Source: Myxococcales bacterium (GTDB lineage Bacteria > Myxococcota_A > Polyangia > Nannocystales > Nannocystaceae). Taken from it: a stretch of DNA of 64,000 bases. The position numbers and the translations under genes are program-made. Within the stretch, counting starts at the first letter, position 1. Each line of letters opens with the position of its first letter. Below the pieces are notes generated by a model that had not been told where the DNA came from, did not search any database, and worked only from the letters and a program-made list of their open reading frames with translations. The stretch spans positions 246,001 to 310,000 of the forward strand of contig JACKDU010000007.1 of assembly GCA_020633335.1 (NCBI GenBank). The letters are read 5' to 3'. This document shows positions 1-7,944 of this stretch, in pieces.

Positions 1-870
1 GACCGCGACGAAGCCGATCACCACCGGGAGCTGGATCGCCGGCTGGAACCACCGGCTCTTGATCGCCCGTTTGAGCCAGGGCCACGCCGTCAGCTCGCGC
101 TTCCAGTAGGTGCGCCGCCGCGAGCGGGGATCCCAGCCCTTGCCGTAGCGCTCGAAGACGAAGAACGAGAGGAGGAGGATCAGCACCGAGGCGCCGAAGA
201 AGGCCTCGTTGGGGATCCCCGGCATCAGGTGGACGTAGGCCTTGCGCTTGACCACCTTGACGTCGTCGAAGGCCTCGACGTCGAAGAAGCCGCCGCCGGC
301 GATCGCCGTGCGCTGGGCGTCGGTGAGGCCGCGCTCGTCGCCGCCGCCCTTGCCGTCGTCGAGGACCAGCGCGCCGTCACGGGTGCGCTTGCGGCCGAAG
401 CGGTCGACGGTGATCCCCTCGTCGTCGGTGTCGTCAGCCGACGCTGGCGGGAGCTCCTCGACGCCGGCCGGAGGCGGCGCAGGCGGGAGGTCCTCGATGC
501 CGGCGGGGGGCGGCGCGGGCGGGAGGTCCTCGATACCGGCGGGGGGCGGGGTGTTTGACGGGAGCTCCTCAATGCCGGCGGGGGGCGGCGCCTCGGCGAG
601 CGTCACGCTCGCGACCAGCGGCTGCCAGCGGGCGTCGCTCGCCAGGGCCGCGTGGACCAGCACCACCGAGCCCTGGGTGTCGCGGGCCGAGACCCGGGCG
701 CCGGTGATCCAGACGAGGCCGACCACGGCGAGCGAGATCGCGAACCAGCGGGCGAAGCGGCCGCCGCGGAGGAGGTGGAGCGGGTCGTCCTCGGGGCGCT
801 CGGGCGTCGCCGCTTGCTCGGCGATCACCGGGAGCCGGCGTCCGCGACCGCGCTCGCGCTCGCCGCTCAT
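1..870 (-). CDS. Membrane protein with proline-rich repeat linker, C-terminus beyond window (possible polyferredoxin)
   Basis: Reading from ATG at 870 the frame stays open for 290 codons to the window edge, so the 3' end is missing. Seen: a cytoplasmic N-terminus rich in Arg/Glu, a first membrane segment near residues 46-66, then an extracytoplasmic region holding four near-identical PPPAGIEDLPPA-type repeats (about residues 104-152). A second membrane segment lies around residues 215-233, and a third begins at the cut after an IKSRWFQPAIQLP stretch. That last motif, an amphipathic run before a membrane helix, recalls the entry of NapH/CcoG-type membrane ferredoxins. The cysteine clusters that would prove it lie outside the window, so this is a weak inference. 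Its ATG overlaps the stop of the upstream lipoprotein gene (ATGA), implying translational coupling. Confidence 0.7.
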   Translation of the reverse strand, partial: MSGERERGRGRRLPVIAEQAATPERPEDDPLHLLRGGRFARWFAISLAVVGLVWITGARVSARDTQGSVVLVHAALASDARWQPLVASVTLAEAPPPAGIEELPSNTPPPAGIEDLPPAPPPAGIEDLPPAPPPAGVEELPPASADDTDDEGITVDRFGRKRTRDGALVLDDGKGGGDERGLTDAQRTAIAGGGFFDVEAFDDVKVVKRKAYVHLMPGIPNEAFFGASVLILLLSFFVFERYGKGWDPRSRRRTYWKRELTAWPWLKRAIKSRWFQPAIQLPVVIGFVAV

Positions 871-2321
871 CGTCCGCCTCCGCTGCGCGTCACGACCTCG
901 ACGACGTTCGGCGCCCGCACCCAGGTCTTGGGATCACCGGCCGAGAAGAGCCCGGCGTTGAGCTCGACGACCTCGCTCGCCGCGATCGCGCACTCGCCGA
1001 TCCCGCTGGTGTCGAGGCTGACCCAAAGGACCTGTCCGCGCCCCTCGGAGCTCTCGGGGTTGCTCGGCGGGCCGGCGCCGATCGCCAGGTGGACGCCGTC
1101 GGGCGCGAGCGCGAGCGCGTAGGGGGCGTTGGCCGTGCCGCCGCCCGGGGTGAAGGCGCCGTCGAGGCCGCTCACCTCGCCGCAGAGCTGGGGCTCGGCG
1201 CCGCCGCGGATCACGTAGATCCCGGTGGCCGGGACCCCGCCGGCGACCAGGTAGGTCGCCGGCGTGTCGCCGCTCTTGGGCGCGAGGAGGACGAGCTCGG
1301 AGAGCACCCGGACGTCCTCGAAGCCGGCGGCGACCGGCGCTGGCGAGGGGGCGGCCTTGCAGGCGCCGTCGATCGCCCAGAGGCGGGGGCCGCTGACGAG
1401 CTGGGTCTGGAGCGCGAGGAGGTTGGTGCCGCCGTCGGCCGCGAGGAAGCGAGTGGTCCACTGCCCGCTGAGGAGCCCCGCGCCGCAGCCGACCATCCCG
1501 GCGGCAGCGTCGGCCGGCGCGGCGGTGCCGAGGTCGTCGGGGAGGGCGACGAGGGCGACGCTCTCGCTGCCGTCGCAGGCGAGGGCGACCGCCTTGTCGC
1601 CGACCGGGATCAGGCTCCAGGCGCCGAGGCAGGGCGTGTCGAGGCCGCCGAGGTCGAAGGCGCCGATCGCCGCGTCGCCGTCGAGCGACGGGTCGACCAC
1701 CAGGAGCTGGCTCGGTGTCGTCCACTCGAGCGCGCGGATGTCGTTGTTGAAGACGCCGACGAGGAGGCGCCCCGAGGCGTGCGGGTAGGCGAAGATCGCC
1801 TCGCGTCGCTTGAGCTCGAGGTCCTGCGCGCCGTTGGTGAACGAGGCGCCGTCGAAGAACGCGCTCGCGGCGATCAACCCGCCGGGCTCGACGTCGGCGA
1901 GGAGCGCCTCCGGGAGCACGACCAGCGAGCCCTGATCCGTGTCGGGGTAGTGGCCGATCAGGAGCTGGAGATCGCCGCCCGCGAGGGCGATCCCGTAGGG
2001 CTCGTCGAGGAGGTTGCCGGCGGTCTGGAGCCCCGACGGGTCGGGCTTGAGGTCGAGGTCGACGCGCCCGCGGAGCGCCGGGGTCACGCCGTCGCTGACC
2101 TCAAAGACATCCACGCGATCGTCGAGCGTCTGCGAGACGACGACGAAGGTGCAGGTCGGCTGATCGCAGCCGAGGAGGCCGAGCGCGCCGCCGCTCCCGT
2201 CGCTCTCGCTCTCGCCCGTCGACGCCGTGGTCGTCGTCGCCACCGGGTTGTCCGGTAGGCAGGCGGCCGCGCCCAGGAGGACGAGGGCGAGCCCGCGGGG
2301 GGCGCGAGGGCGGCGCATCAT
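867..2321 (-). CDS. Secreted lipoprotein, beta-propeller-like
   Basis: 484 aa. A signal peptide ends in a lipobox (LLGAAAC), followed by a Thr/Ser/Asp/Gly-rich linker, so the protein should be lipid-anchored outside the inner membrane. The body has repeating strand-rich blocks with DVFEV, LALAPDGVHLAIG and similar sequences typical of propeller or surface-layer-like repeat proteins; no catalytic motif is recognised. A GTG at 2330 is possible, but an extended -10 (2337-2329) overlaps it, which favours the tandem ATGs at 2321/2318. The stop overlaps the start of the next gene (ATGA), so the two are probably co-translated. The partner membrane protein suggests an envelope complex. Specific function unknown. 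Confidence 0.8.
   Translation of the reverse strand: MMRRPRAPRGLALVLLGAAACLPDNPVATTTTASTGESESDGSGGALGLLGCDQPTCTFVVVSQTLDDRVDVFEVSDGVTPALRGRVDLDLKPDPSGLQTAGNLLDEPYGIALAGGDLQLLIGHYPDTDQGSLVVLPEALLADVEPGGLIAASAFFDGASFTNGAQDLELKRREAIFAYPHASGRLLVGVFNNDIRALEWTTPSQLLVVDPSLDGDAAIGAFDLGGLDTPCLGAWSLIPVGDKAVALACDGSESVALVALPDDLGTAAPADAAAGMVGCGAGLLSGQWTTRFLAADGGTNLLALQTQLVSGPRLWAIDGACKAAPSPAPVAAGFEDVRVLSELVLLAPKSGDTPATYLVAGGVPATGIYVIRGGAEPQLCGEVSGLDGAFTPGGGTANAPYALALAPDGVHLAIGAGPPSNPESSEGRGQVLWVSLDTSGIGECAIAASEVVELNAGLFSAGDPKTWVRAPNVVEVVTRSGGGR
1021..1037. repeat. TGTCC/GGACA mini-repeat inside the lipoprotein gene
   Basis: Contains AAAGGACCTGTCC; the 11-mer AGGACCTGTCC also occurs at 63335-63345 inside another gene. 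On the coding strand it reads GGACAGGTCCTT and supplies GGA and CTT codons in a gene that otherwise uses GGC and CTC. Confidence 0.45.
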
Positions 2322-2328
2322 CGCCGCC

Positions 2329-2337
2329 ACGCTAGCA
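2329..2337 (-). promoter_or_regulatory. Extended -10 box TGC-TAGCGT
   Basis: The hexamer lies at 2334-2329, so transcription should start near 2322, one base before the ATG at 2321. This predicts a leaderless mRNA for the lipoprotein gene and argues against the GTG at 2330. Confidence 0.5.
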
Positions 2338-2574
2338 CAGGGATACCCGGCGATGAACGCCGTAGACGGGGCTCGGCGCGCTTCGCCGGGGATCCCCGGA
2401 GGGCGAGCAGGGGAGTGGCCCGGAGGCGCCGGCCCCGTGGCGCCGACGCGACGTTCATCCGGAGGAAGATCGGCGGGAGGGCCCGAGGCGCCGAGGCGTC
2501 GACGAGGCGACGTTCATCGGGAGCGAGGCGCTCGTCGTCCGCTGCGAGCTCGATCTGCGACCCCGAGACGACGA

Positions 2575-2607
2575 AGCCCGGGCCGAGCGTCGACGCTCTC
2601 CCGGGCT
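2575..2607 (-). terminator. Nested palindromic hairpin after the FMN-fold-like gene
   Basis: Outer arms AGCCCGGG (2575-2582) and CCCGGGCT (2600-2607) enclose the perfect palindrome AGCGTCGACGCT (2586-2597). It lies 22 nt past the stop at 2629. No U-run follows, so it could be a Rho-independent-like terminator or a 3' stabiliser. The rest of the 300 bp gap up to 2330 holds only a degenerate pair of CGACGTTCATC direct repeats. Confidence 0.55.
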
Positions 2608-2628
2608 CGCGGCGGCCTCGCAGAAGAG

Positions 2629-3231
2629 CTAGCGCCGACCGAGGGCGACCTTCATCAGGAGGAGCGCCTCGCGGGCGGCGTTGGCGACGAGCTGGCTCTC
2701 CTCGGGCTCGCCCTCGACGGCCTTGAGGTCGCGCCCGTCCATCGCGAAGTTGTCGCCGAGGGTGCGCTGCTGGAGCTGGTTGAGGAAGGTCTCCTTGGTC
2801 AGCTCGACGTTGCCGCGGTAGTCGTAGACCCGGATCCGGTTGATCTTGCCGGCCGCGTCGACGCCGATCCCGACCTCGAGGGTGAGGATCCCGCCGTTGA
2901 GGATCTTCGGCTTGGTCCGCGGGTCGATGAAAATAGCCACCCCGAGGAGCTTGCCGCTGGCGTCCTGGGCGACGAAGAACTCGGGCTGCTTGTCCTCGGG
3001 GTAGAGCTCGAAGCCCAGCTCCTTCTCGAGGAAGGCGACCTCCTCGGTCCCGTAGGTGTAACGCTTGATCCGCCACGCGTTCGGATCGGCGTCGGGGAAG
3101 AGCTTCATCAGGTTGCGGTGGGTGATCTCCCAGCTCCCCCACTTGGCGAGGTGGGCCTCGGCGCTCGGTTGCGGGCTGCCGAGGCCGAGGGTGAGCGCGA
3201 TGGCGATGAGGGAGATCGTCCGCTTCAGCAT
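2629..3231 (-). CDS. Secreted FMN-binding-fold-like protein
   Basis: 200 aa, with a Sec signal peptide ending near residue 26 (SAEA-H). The C-terminal half (LEVGIGVDAAGKINRIRVYDYRG, then a helical tail) matches the pattern of FMN-binding domains of the RnfG/NosR type in strand order. I do not see the S/T-G-A-T flavinylation motif, so covalent FMN is not supported. A start at 3423 is open in frame, but the ATG at 3231 precedes the signal peptide and lies 22 nt after a predicted transcription start, so it was chosen. A palindromic operator overlaps the promoter. Neighbours are an outer-membrane barrel gene upstream and a lipoprotein plus membrane protein downstream. A redox or electron-transfer role outside the cytoplasm is a plausible inference only. 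Confidence 0.7.
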   Translation of the reverse strand: MLKRTISLIAIALTLGLGSPQPSAEAHLAKWGSWEITHRNLMKLFPDADPNAWRIKRYTYGTEEVAFLEKELGFELYPEDKQPEFFVAQDASGKLLGVAIFIDPRTKPKILNGGILTLEVGIGVDAAGKINRIRVYDYRGNVELTKETFLNQLQQRTLGDNFAMDGRDLKAVEGEPEESQLVANAAREALLLMKVALGRR

Positions 3232-3242
3232 GGTCCCGCTTT

Positions 3243-3290
3243 CCACAGCCCTGTAGGCCATCGTAGGGCTGTGGGTGCCTGCGACGTCAA
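3243..3290 (-). promoter_or_regulatory. Promoter with 10-bp-arm inverted repeat across the -10 (operator)
   Basis: Arms CCACAGCCCT (3243-3252) and AGGGCTGTGG (3265-3274) are perfect complements with a 12-nt spacer. On the minus strand the spacer and arm edge hold a -10 TACGAT (3265-3260), with TTGACG (3290-3285) 19 nt upstream. A dimeric regulator bound here would block RNA polymerase on the FMN-fold-like gene. Confidence 0.6.
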
Positions 3291-3462
3291 GCGTGGGGCG
3301 CTTCTTCACAATTGGGTGAATTCCCCGGGATTTTCCCCGCGCGACGGGCGCCCCCGGCATTCGAGGTCCCCATGTGGGGAGGGCGCGGAGCCCGCGTCGC
3401 GCGCCCGCGAGCCCGCGAGTCACCGCCGACCTCTGGCGGGCGTCGCCCCGCGCTCGTGTCAG

Positions 3463-3480
3463 CCTGTCTAATGAGACAGG
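3463..3480. repeat. Mini-hairpin CCTGTCT-aatg-AGACAGG
   Basis: Perfect 7-bp arms 14 nt past the stop of the barrel protein gene (3494, minus). It fits the TGTC/GACA hairpin family seen elsewhere and could end or stabilise that transcript. Confidence 0.5.
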
Positions 3481-3493
3481 TCGACTCGAGCGC

Positions 3494-5293
3494 CTAGAAG
3501 TCCGCGACCGCCTGGAAGGTGAAGATGTTGTTGTGGAGCTGGTTGAGGCGCCCGCCGTCCTCGAGGAGCCAGCCGTACTCCGCCTTGAGGGTGAAGCGCG
3601 GGAGCACCGGGAAGCGGAGGCCGACGACGTGGGCCTGCATCGCCTCGTCGTAGAGGTAGCCGTCGCTGAAGTCGGAGAGGACCGCGCCGCCGCTGCCGGT
3701 GAGCCGCGGGACCGCGAGGTCGGGGTCGGCGTGGTCGAAGCGGTACTGGAGGATGAGGCCCGGGAGGCGGGTCTTCTTCCGCCGCCAGAGCGGCTGGGCG
3801 ATCTGGGCGTAGCCGCCGAGCATCCGCCGGTCGCTGAGCACCGCCATCGCCGGGTCGGCGACCGCGGCCGCGCGATCGATCCCGTAGATGACCTCGGCCC
3901 GGATATGCGGCAGCGGGAAGCGGCTCTGGATCGCCTCGTCGAGGTTGAGGTCGAAGTGGGCGCCGGCCCGCCAGGTCGGCGCCTGGGCGCTCTCCGGGAA
4001 CGACTTGCCGAGGAAGTTGGTGACCGTGAAGGTGCTCTGCGGGTGCTTGCCCCAGACGAAGGAGCCGCCGATGTTGAGCGCGGGGATCGGTCGGAGCTGG
4101 ATCCGGCTGACCACCGACTTGTTGCCGTTGTTGTCGGGGGTGATCCCGAGGACCGAGCCGTCCGCCCGCGGGATCGCCTCGACGTCGCGGAGGCGGTGCT
4201 CGCAGACCTCGTCGACCTGGCCGATCGGCTGGTAGCGGTAGAGGAGGTCGGTGCTCCGGGTCTGGGTGCAGGCGTCGCCGTTGATGATGCCGACGTCGAT
4301 CTCGATCGGTCGGATCGGCCGGCTCTTGCCGAAGGTCGGCTTCCACTTGATCATCGCGCCGATGTCGACCCACGAGCCGGGGTAGACCCGGGCGACGCTC
4401 ATCGCCAGCGGGCGGGTGACGAACCAGCGGACCGGCGCGTCGTGCTCCTCGTCCTCGAGGCCGAAGGGGACGATGAAGACGCCGCCGGTGATCTTGAAGC
4501 CCTCGCGGAGCCAGCGGCCGCTCTTCTCGGCCCAGGCGAAGGGGTTGATCTCGAGGGCCGCCGACTCCATCAGGACCACCGGCGACCAGACCGGCGCGAC
4601 GTCGGCGGCGCCGACGTTGGCCCGCGGGATCGAGAGGAACTCGAAGGCGATCCGGGCGTAGACGACGTCGCTGTAGATCGGCGCGCCGACGTAGATGTTG
4701 GCCGCGCCGCCGCCGAAGTAGGGGAGCGTCGAGAGCTGCTCGAACTCGCCGGTCATCGGGTCGCGGGCGCTCCGGTTGGTCCGCTCGGTGACCATGAAGT
4801 TGACGCCGAGGTAGCCGCGGATCTGGAGGGCGCCGCCGGCCGGGCCGTCGCCGCCGAGGCGCCCGGGATCGAAGAAGCCGGCCCCGCCGCCGCCGATGGC
4901 CGCGCGGTCCTTGTCGCCGCCGAAGACGATCGGCGAGCCGCCGCCGCCCTTGCTCGCGCTCGCGTCCTCGACCGGGGGCATCGGCGGGGCGCCGCCGCCC
5001 TCGCTCGGGCCGCCGAGCTCCTCGACCGGGGGCATCGGCGGCGCGCCGATCTCCTCGATCTCGGGCATCGGCGGGGCGCTCGAGCTCGCGGTCGAGCTCG
5101 CGCTCGCGTCCGCGGGGCGCTCGGTCGGGGCGCTCGCGTCCGCGGGCGCGCTCGTGCCCGCGGGCGCGTCCTCGCCGGCGCCGACCTCCGCGGCCACCGG
5201 CGCCTCGTCGGCCCGCCGCTCCTGCGGGGCGATCGCGGGCGGGCTCGCGGCGAGGGCGACCAGGGGCGCGAGGAGCGGGAGGAGCGCGGGCAT
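3494..5293 (-). CDS. Outer-membrane beta-barrel (porin-like) protein
   Basis: 599 aa. A signal peptide (about residues 1-22) is followed by a low-complexity Ala/Pro/Glu region with repeated GGAPPMPPVE units (about residues 70-125). Then comes a long region of alternating aromatic/polar strands ending in Phe (VADF), the usual mark for BAM-dependent outer-membrane insertion. Motifs such as LQIRGYLGVNFMV and YAEYGW-like strand pairs suggest a porin or DUF-type barrel of about 16 strands; the substrate cannot be read. It is the first gene of the leftward cluster that includes the FMN-fold-like protein. The ATG at 5293 was chosen because the signal peptide starts there. Confidence 0.75.
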   Translation of the reverse strand: MPALLPLLAPLVALAASPPAIAPQERRADEAPVAAEVGAGEDAPAGTSAPADASAPTERPADASASSTASSSAPPMPEIEEIGAPPMPPVEELGGPSEGGGAPPMPPVEDASASKGGGGSPIVFGGDKDRAAIGGGGAGFFDPGRLGGDGPAGGALQIRGYLGVNFMVTERTNRSARDPMTGEFEQLSTLPYFGGGAANIYVGAPIYSDVVYARIAFEFLSIPRANVGAADVAPVWSPVVLMESAALEINPFAWAEKSGRWLREGFKITGGVFIVPFGLEDEEHDAPVRWFVTRPLAMSVARVYPGSWVDIGAMIKWKPTFGKSRPIRPIEIDVGIINGDACTQTRSTDLLYRYQPIGQVDEVCEHRLRDVEAIPRADGSVLGITPDNNGNKSVVSRIQLRPIPALNIGGSFVWGKHPQSTFTVTNFLGKSFPESAQAPTWRAGAHFDLNLDEAIQSRFPLPHIRAEVIYGIDRAAAVADPAMAVLSDRRMLGGYAQIAQPLWRRKKTRLPGLILQYRFDHADPDLAVPRLTGSGGAVLSDFSDGYLYDEAMQAHVVGLRFPVLPRFTLKAEYGWLLEDGGRLNQLHNNIFTFQAVADF

Positions 5294-5333
5294 GGGCGGG
5301 CGCGAGCGGGGGCGCCACTTTAGCCCAGGAGCG

Positions 5334-5342
5334 TGCTATCTG
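5334..5342 (+). promoter_or_regulatory. Extended -10 box TGC-TATCTG
   Basis: Hexamer 5337-5342, predicted transcription start about 5349, ATG at 5351. The DUF3347 lipoprotein mRNA should be almost leaderless. The divergent barrel gene starts only 57 bp away, so the two promoters share this gap. Confidence 0.5.
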
Positions 5343-5350
5343 CTAAGGCC

Positions 5351-5893
5351 ATGGTCCGTCGCGCGCTCGCCCTCTCCCTCGTGTCTGCGCTCGTCCTCGG
5401 GTTCGGCGCCTGCGGAGCGAAGGGCGAGGGATCCGGGGGCGAGGCGGCCGCGAGCGCCGGTGAAGGGGGCGCGAAGGCTGCGGCCCCGGCGGGCGCCAGC
5501 GCCTTCCTCACCCCCTACATCACGATCCAGGAGACCCTCGCGGATGACAGCGTGGATCACCTCGCGGAGCTCGGCGCCCAGGTGGTGGGCGGCGCCGAGG
5601 CCCTCCAGGACAAGCCCGGGGTCGGCGACCTCCTCGCGGGCGCCGGCCGGATCGCCGCCCAGGACATCGAGACCGCGCGGGTCGCCTTCGAGAAGATGAG
5701 CATGGGGGTGATCGCCTACCTCAAGGCGACCCCGGCCGACCGCGACGGCTACGAGGTCGTCCATTGCCCGATGGCCTTCAACAACAAGGGGGCCTACTGG
5801 GTGCAGAAGATCGGCGAGATCACCAACCCCTACCACGGCAAGATGATGCTCCGCTGCGGCGACAAGGTGGAGTGGGAGAAGGCGCCCGGCTGA
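5351..5893 (+). CDS. DUF3347 lipoprotein, probable periplasmic copper/metal-binding protein
   Basis: 180 aa. A signal peptide with a lipobox-like LGFGAC puts the lipid cysteine at residue 21. After an Ala/Gly linker comes a helical domain (residues 52-130) and a C-terminal signature with HCPM (138-141), NNKGAYW (144-150) and NPYHGKMMLRCG (159-170). This spacing of HCPM and KMMxxCG is that of DUF3347, known as a stand-alone periplasmic protein or as a tail on CusB-type efflux adaptors; the Cys/Met/His residues are the likely metal ligands. No efflux genes adjoin it. The ATG at 5351 sits next to a strong -10 box and starts the signal peptide. Confidence 0.8.
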   Translation: MVRRALALSLVSALVLGFGACGAKGEGSGGEAAASAGEGGAKAAAPAGASAFLTPYITIQETLADDSVDHLAELGAQVVGGAEALQDKPGVGDLLAGAGRIAAQDIETARVAFEKMSMGVIAYLKATPADRDGYEVVHCPMAFNNKGAYWVQKIGEITNPYHGKMMLRCGDKVEWEKAPG

Positions 5894-5910
5894 TCGCAGG
5901 CGGCTCGTTG

Positions 5911-5928
5911 CATGTCCTCTGGGACATG
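5911..5928. repeat. Mini-hairpin CATGTCC-tctg-GGACATG, second half-copy at 5976-5989
   Basis: A perfect 7-bp stem between the convergent DUF3347 and hydrolase genes. A related half-site, ACATGTCCTTTAAG, follows at 5976-5989. It is a member of the dispersed TGTCC/GGACA family. Confidence 0.65.
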
Positions 5929-6024
5929 TCACGGAGGCGACGAAGGAAGTCAGCGACGCGACCGCCGCGTCGTCAACATGTCCTTTAAGTCGCGTGCTCA
6001 GCCGGCGCCGGGCATCGGCGCGGC

Positions 6025-6783
6025 TCAGGCCGGCTCGTGGGCGGCGAAGGTGTGCTCCTCGGCGTCGAGGAACTCGCGGGCCCGCGCGTAGAAGGGCCGG
6101 GCGATCACCAGCGACGAGTGGCCGCCGGGGAGGACGATGTAGTCGCGGTGGGGGTTGACCCCGGGGATCGGCCCCGGCTGCGGGCAGAAGGCGTCCTGCT
6201 CGGCGTGGATCTGGCGGAGGCGGATCCCCTCGGGGAGCGGCGCCTCGAGGAGGTCGCGGAGGAAGCGGCTGGTCGGCATCACCTGCCAGACCGAGGGCGA
6301 GATCAGGCCGACGGTGGCGACCCCGGCGAGCGAGGCCCAGGTGCCCCGCAGCGGCGCGCCCATCATCACCACCCGGCGGACGACCCGTGAGGCGCCGGTG
6401 AACTTGACCGCGTGGAGGGCGACGAGGCCGCCCATCGAGAAGCCGACGACGTCGACCCGCTCGATCCCGAGGGAGCGGGCGATCGACTGGATGTGCTCGC
6501 CGAGGATCTCGCCGGTGGTCGCCAGCGAGCCGAGCTGGAAGGTCCCGTGGTGGTAGGTGAAGACCACCCGGCCGTCGGCCTGGAAGCGGCGCGTGAGCGG
6601 CATCATCGTCCCGCGGGTGCCGAGGAAGCCGTGGACCAGGACGATCGGGTGGGTGTTCTGGGCGTAGGAGAAGTCGCCGGCGACCCGGTTGCCGCGGATC
6701 AGGTGGCGGGCGTAGCCGAGGCCGTGGGAGATCGTCTCGATCGCCCCGCGCACCGGACCGCGCCTGCCCTTGCCATCGATCAC
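6025..6783 (-). CDS. Alpha/beta hydrolase (lipase/esterase-like)
   Basis: 252 aa. An oxyanion-side motif HPIVLVHGFLG precedes the nucleophile elbow GFSMGG (Ser nucleophile), and a C-terminal GGHSSL supplies the catalytic His; an Asp/Glu lies in the HAEQDAFCPQ loop. The fold is that of triacylglycerol-lipase-like hydrolases. There is no signal peptide, so it is likely cytoplasmic or membrane-associated. The frame extends to 6909, but that stretch is Arg/Pro-rich noise. A promoter (TTGTCG, 19 nt, TACCCT) ends just upstream of the GTG at 6783, giving a nearly leaderless mRNA, so this start was chosen. Substrate unknown. Confidence 0.8.
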   Translation of the reverse strand: MIDGKGRRGPVRGAIETISHGLGYARHLIRGNRVAGDFSYAQNTHPIVLVHGFLGTRGTMMPLTRRFQADGRVVFTYHHGTFQLGSLATTGEILGEHIQSIARSLGIERVDVVGFSMGGLVALHAVKFTGASRVVRRVVMMGAPLRGTWASLAGVATVGLISPSVWQVMPTSRFLRDLLEAPLPEGIRLRQIHAEQDAFCPQPGPIPGVNPHRDYIVLPGGHSSLVIARPFYARAREFLDAEEHTFAAHEPA

Positions 6784-6792
6784 CAGATCCGA

Positions 6793-6823
6793 AGGGTAGC
6801 AGGCCCGACGCCGCGCTCGACAA
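6793..6823 (-). promoter_or_regulatory. Promoter of the alpha/beta hydrolase gene
   Basis: -35 TTGTCG at 6823-6818, a 19-nt spacer and extended -10 TGC-TACCCT (hexamer 6798-6793). The predicted start is about 6786, three bases before the GTG at 6783. Confidence 0.55.
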
Positions 6824-6939
6824 ATTCGCGGCGGCCGGCCCGGGCTCCGCGAAGGGGGGCGCGAACGATCGAGCGCACCTGGGCGGCTGATTCGCGGGCT
6901 GCTGGCCACTGGCAGTGTCGGTTGCGAGCCGGCGCGCGG

Positions 6940-7845
6940 CTAGGTCGCCGCGCCTTCGAACGCGGCCTGCTCGGGCGTCAACGCCGGCGCGGGCGCCTCC
7001 GGCAGCATCCCGCGGAAGAGCGACGCGCTCGCCTGGATCGCCGCGATCCGGGAGCGGGCCTCGCTCGCCAGCCGGGTCCCCGGGAAGAGCTGGGTCGCCT
7101 CGTGGTAGCGGCCGAGCGCGAGGTCGCGGTGGCCGATCCGCTCGTAGGCCTGGGCGAGGTGGAAGACGTAGATGATCCGCGCGGGGTTGAAGCGGACCGC
7201 CTCGAGGCCCTCCTCGAGGAGTGCGATCGCCTCGCGGGTCTTGCCCATCCGCGCGAGCGCCAGCCCCTCGAGGGCGCCCCAGGCCCGGGCGACCGCGAGC
7301 TGGAAGGGCCCCGGGACGTGCTCGAGGCAGGCCTGACGATCTCGGCGGATCCCCGTCAGGCGCTGGCCGTCGACGTCGACGCAGAGGACCTCGAGCTCAT
7401 GGCGACCGAAGGCCGCGAGCGCCCGGAGGTGCGGCGAGAGGCCGGGGTCCTGCATCGCGTAGATCTCGGCGGCCTCGTCGAGGCGCCACTCCGCCACCAA
7501 GAGCCCCGCGAGCTGGGCCCGCGCGAGCCAGACCCGCTCGGGGCTCGCGTGCTCGCCGGCGGCCGCCAGCGCGAGCTCTCGACGGAGGCGCCGCTCGACC
7601 TGGCGGTGCTCGCCGCTGGCGAGGGCGCGGCGCATGCTCGCGGCCTCGAGGAGCGAGCGGCGCTGACGCTCACGGCTGACGAACCACGCGCCCATCGTCA
7701 TCCCGAAGGTCATCGCCGCGAGGGCCCCGAGCTCGCCGACGCAGCCCGGGAGGAGGCAGAGGGCGACCGCGGGCAGGGCCAAGGCGGGATCGACCCGCCA
7801 CCGCCGGCTGGTCGCGCGACCGTCGTCCTCGGCGCGTCGACGCAT
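6940..7845 (-). CDS. Membrane-anchored TPR-like protein
   Basis: 301 aa. The N-terminus has two hydrophobic stretches (about residues 18-55, including LLPGC). The rest is all-helical with TPR-type repeats: RLDEAAEIYAMQDPGLSPHLRALAAFG, KTREAIALLEEGLEAVRFNP and YERIGHRDLALGRYHEATQLFPG. TPR arrays mediate protein-protein contacts; no catalytic motif is seen. The frame runs backwards through the tRNA-Ser gene, so an upstream start cannot be real. Candidates are ATG 7875 and ATG 7845. The latter follows a GAGGGG ribosome site and lies about 20 nt after a TATGAT box at 7877-7872, so it was preferred. Confidence 0.65.
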   Translation of the reverse strand: MRRRAEDDGRATSRRWRVDPALALPAVALCLLPGCVGELGALAAMTFGMTMGAWFVSRERQRRSLLEAASMRRALASGEHRQVERRLRRELALAAAGEHASPERVWLARAQLAGLLVAEWRLDEAAEIYAMQDPGLSPHLRALAAFGRHELEVLCVDVDGQRLTGIRRDRQACLEHVPGPFQLAVARAWGALEGLALARMGKTREAIALLEEGLEAVRFNPARIIYVFHLAQAYERIGHRDLALGRYHEATQLFPGTRLASEARSRIAAIQASASLFRGMLPEAPAPALTPEQAAFEGAAT

Positions 7846-7910
7846 CGTCAGAGCCCCTCGCAAGGCCTCGATCATAGCCCGAAGCGACGGCGCTGGGATC
7901 CCGCAAGAAA

Positions 7911-7939
7911 CGCGAGGGCACCGCCGGGGTGCCCTCGCG
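7911..7939 (-). terminator. Rho-independent terminator of tRNA-Ser
   Basis: A perfect 12-bp stem (7911-7922 with 7928-7939) and a 5-nt loop, followed on the minus strand by TTTCTT. It lies five bases past the tRNA 3' end. Confidence 0.85.
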
Positions 7940-7944
7940 CGCAT

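Noticed and set aside
2629..3231. Covalent FMN attachment site in the FMN-fold-like protein
   Set aside because: The S/T-G-A-T signature needed for flavinylation is not present.
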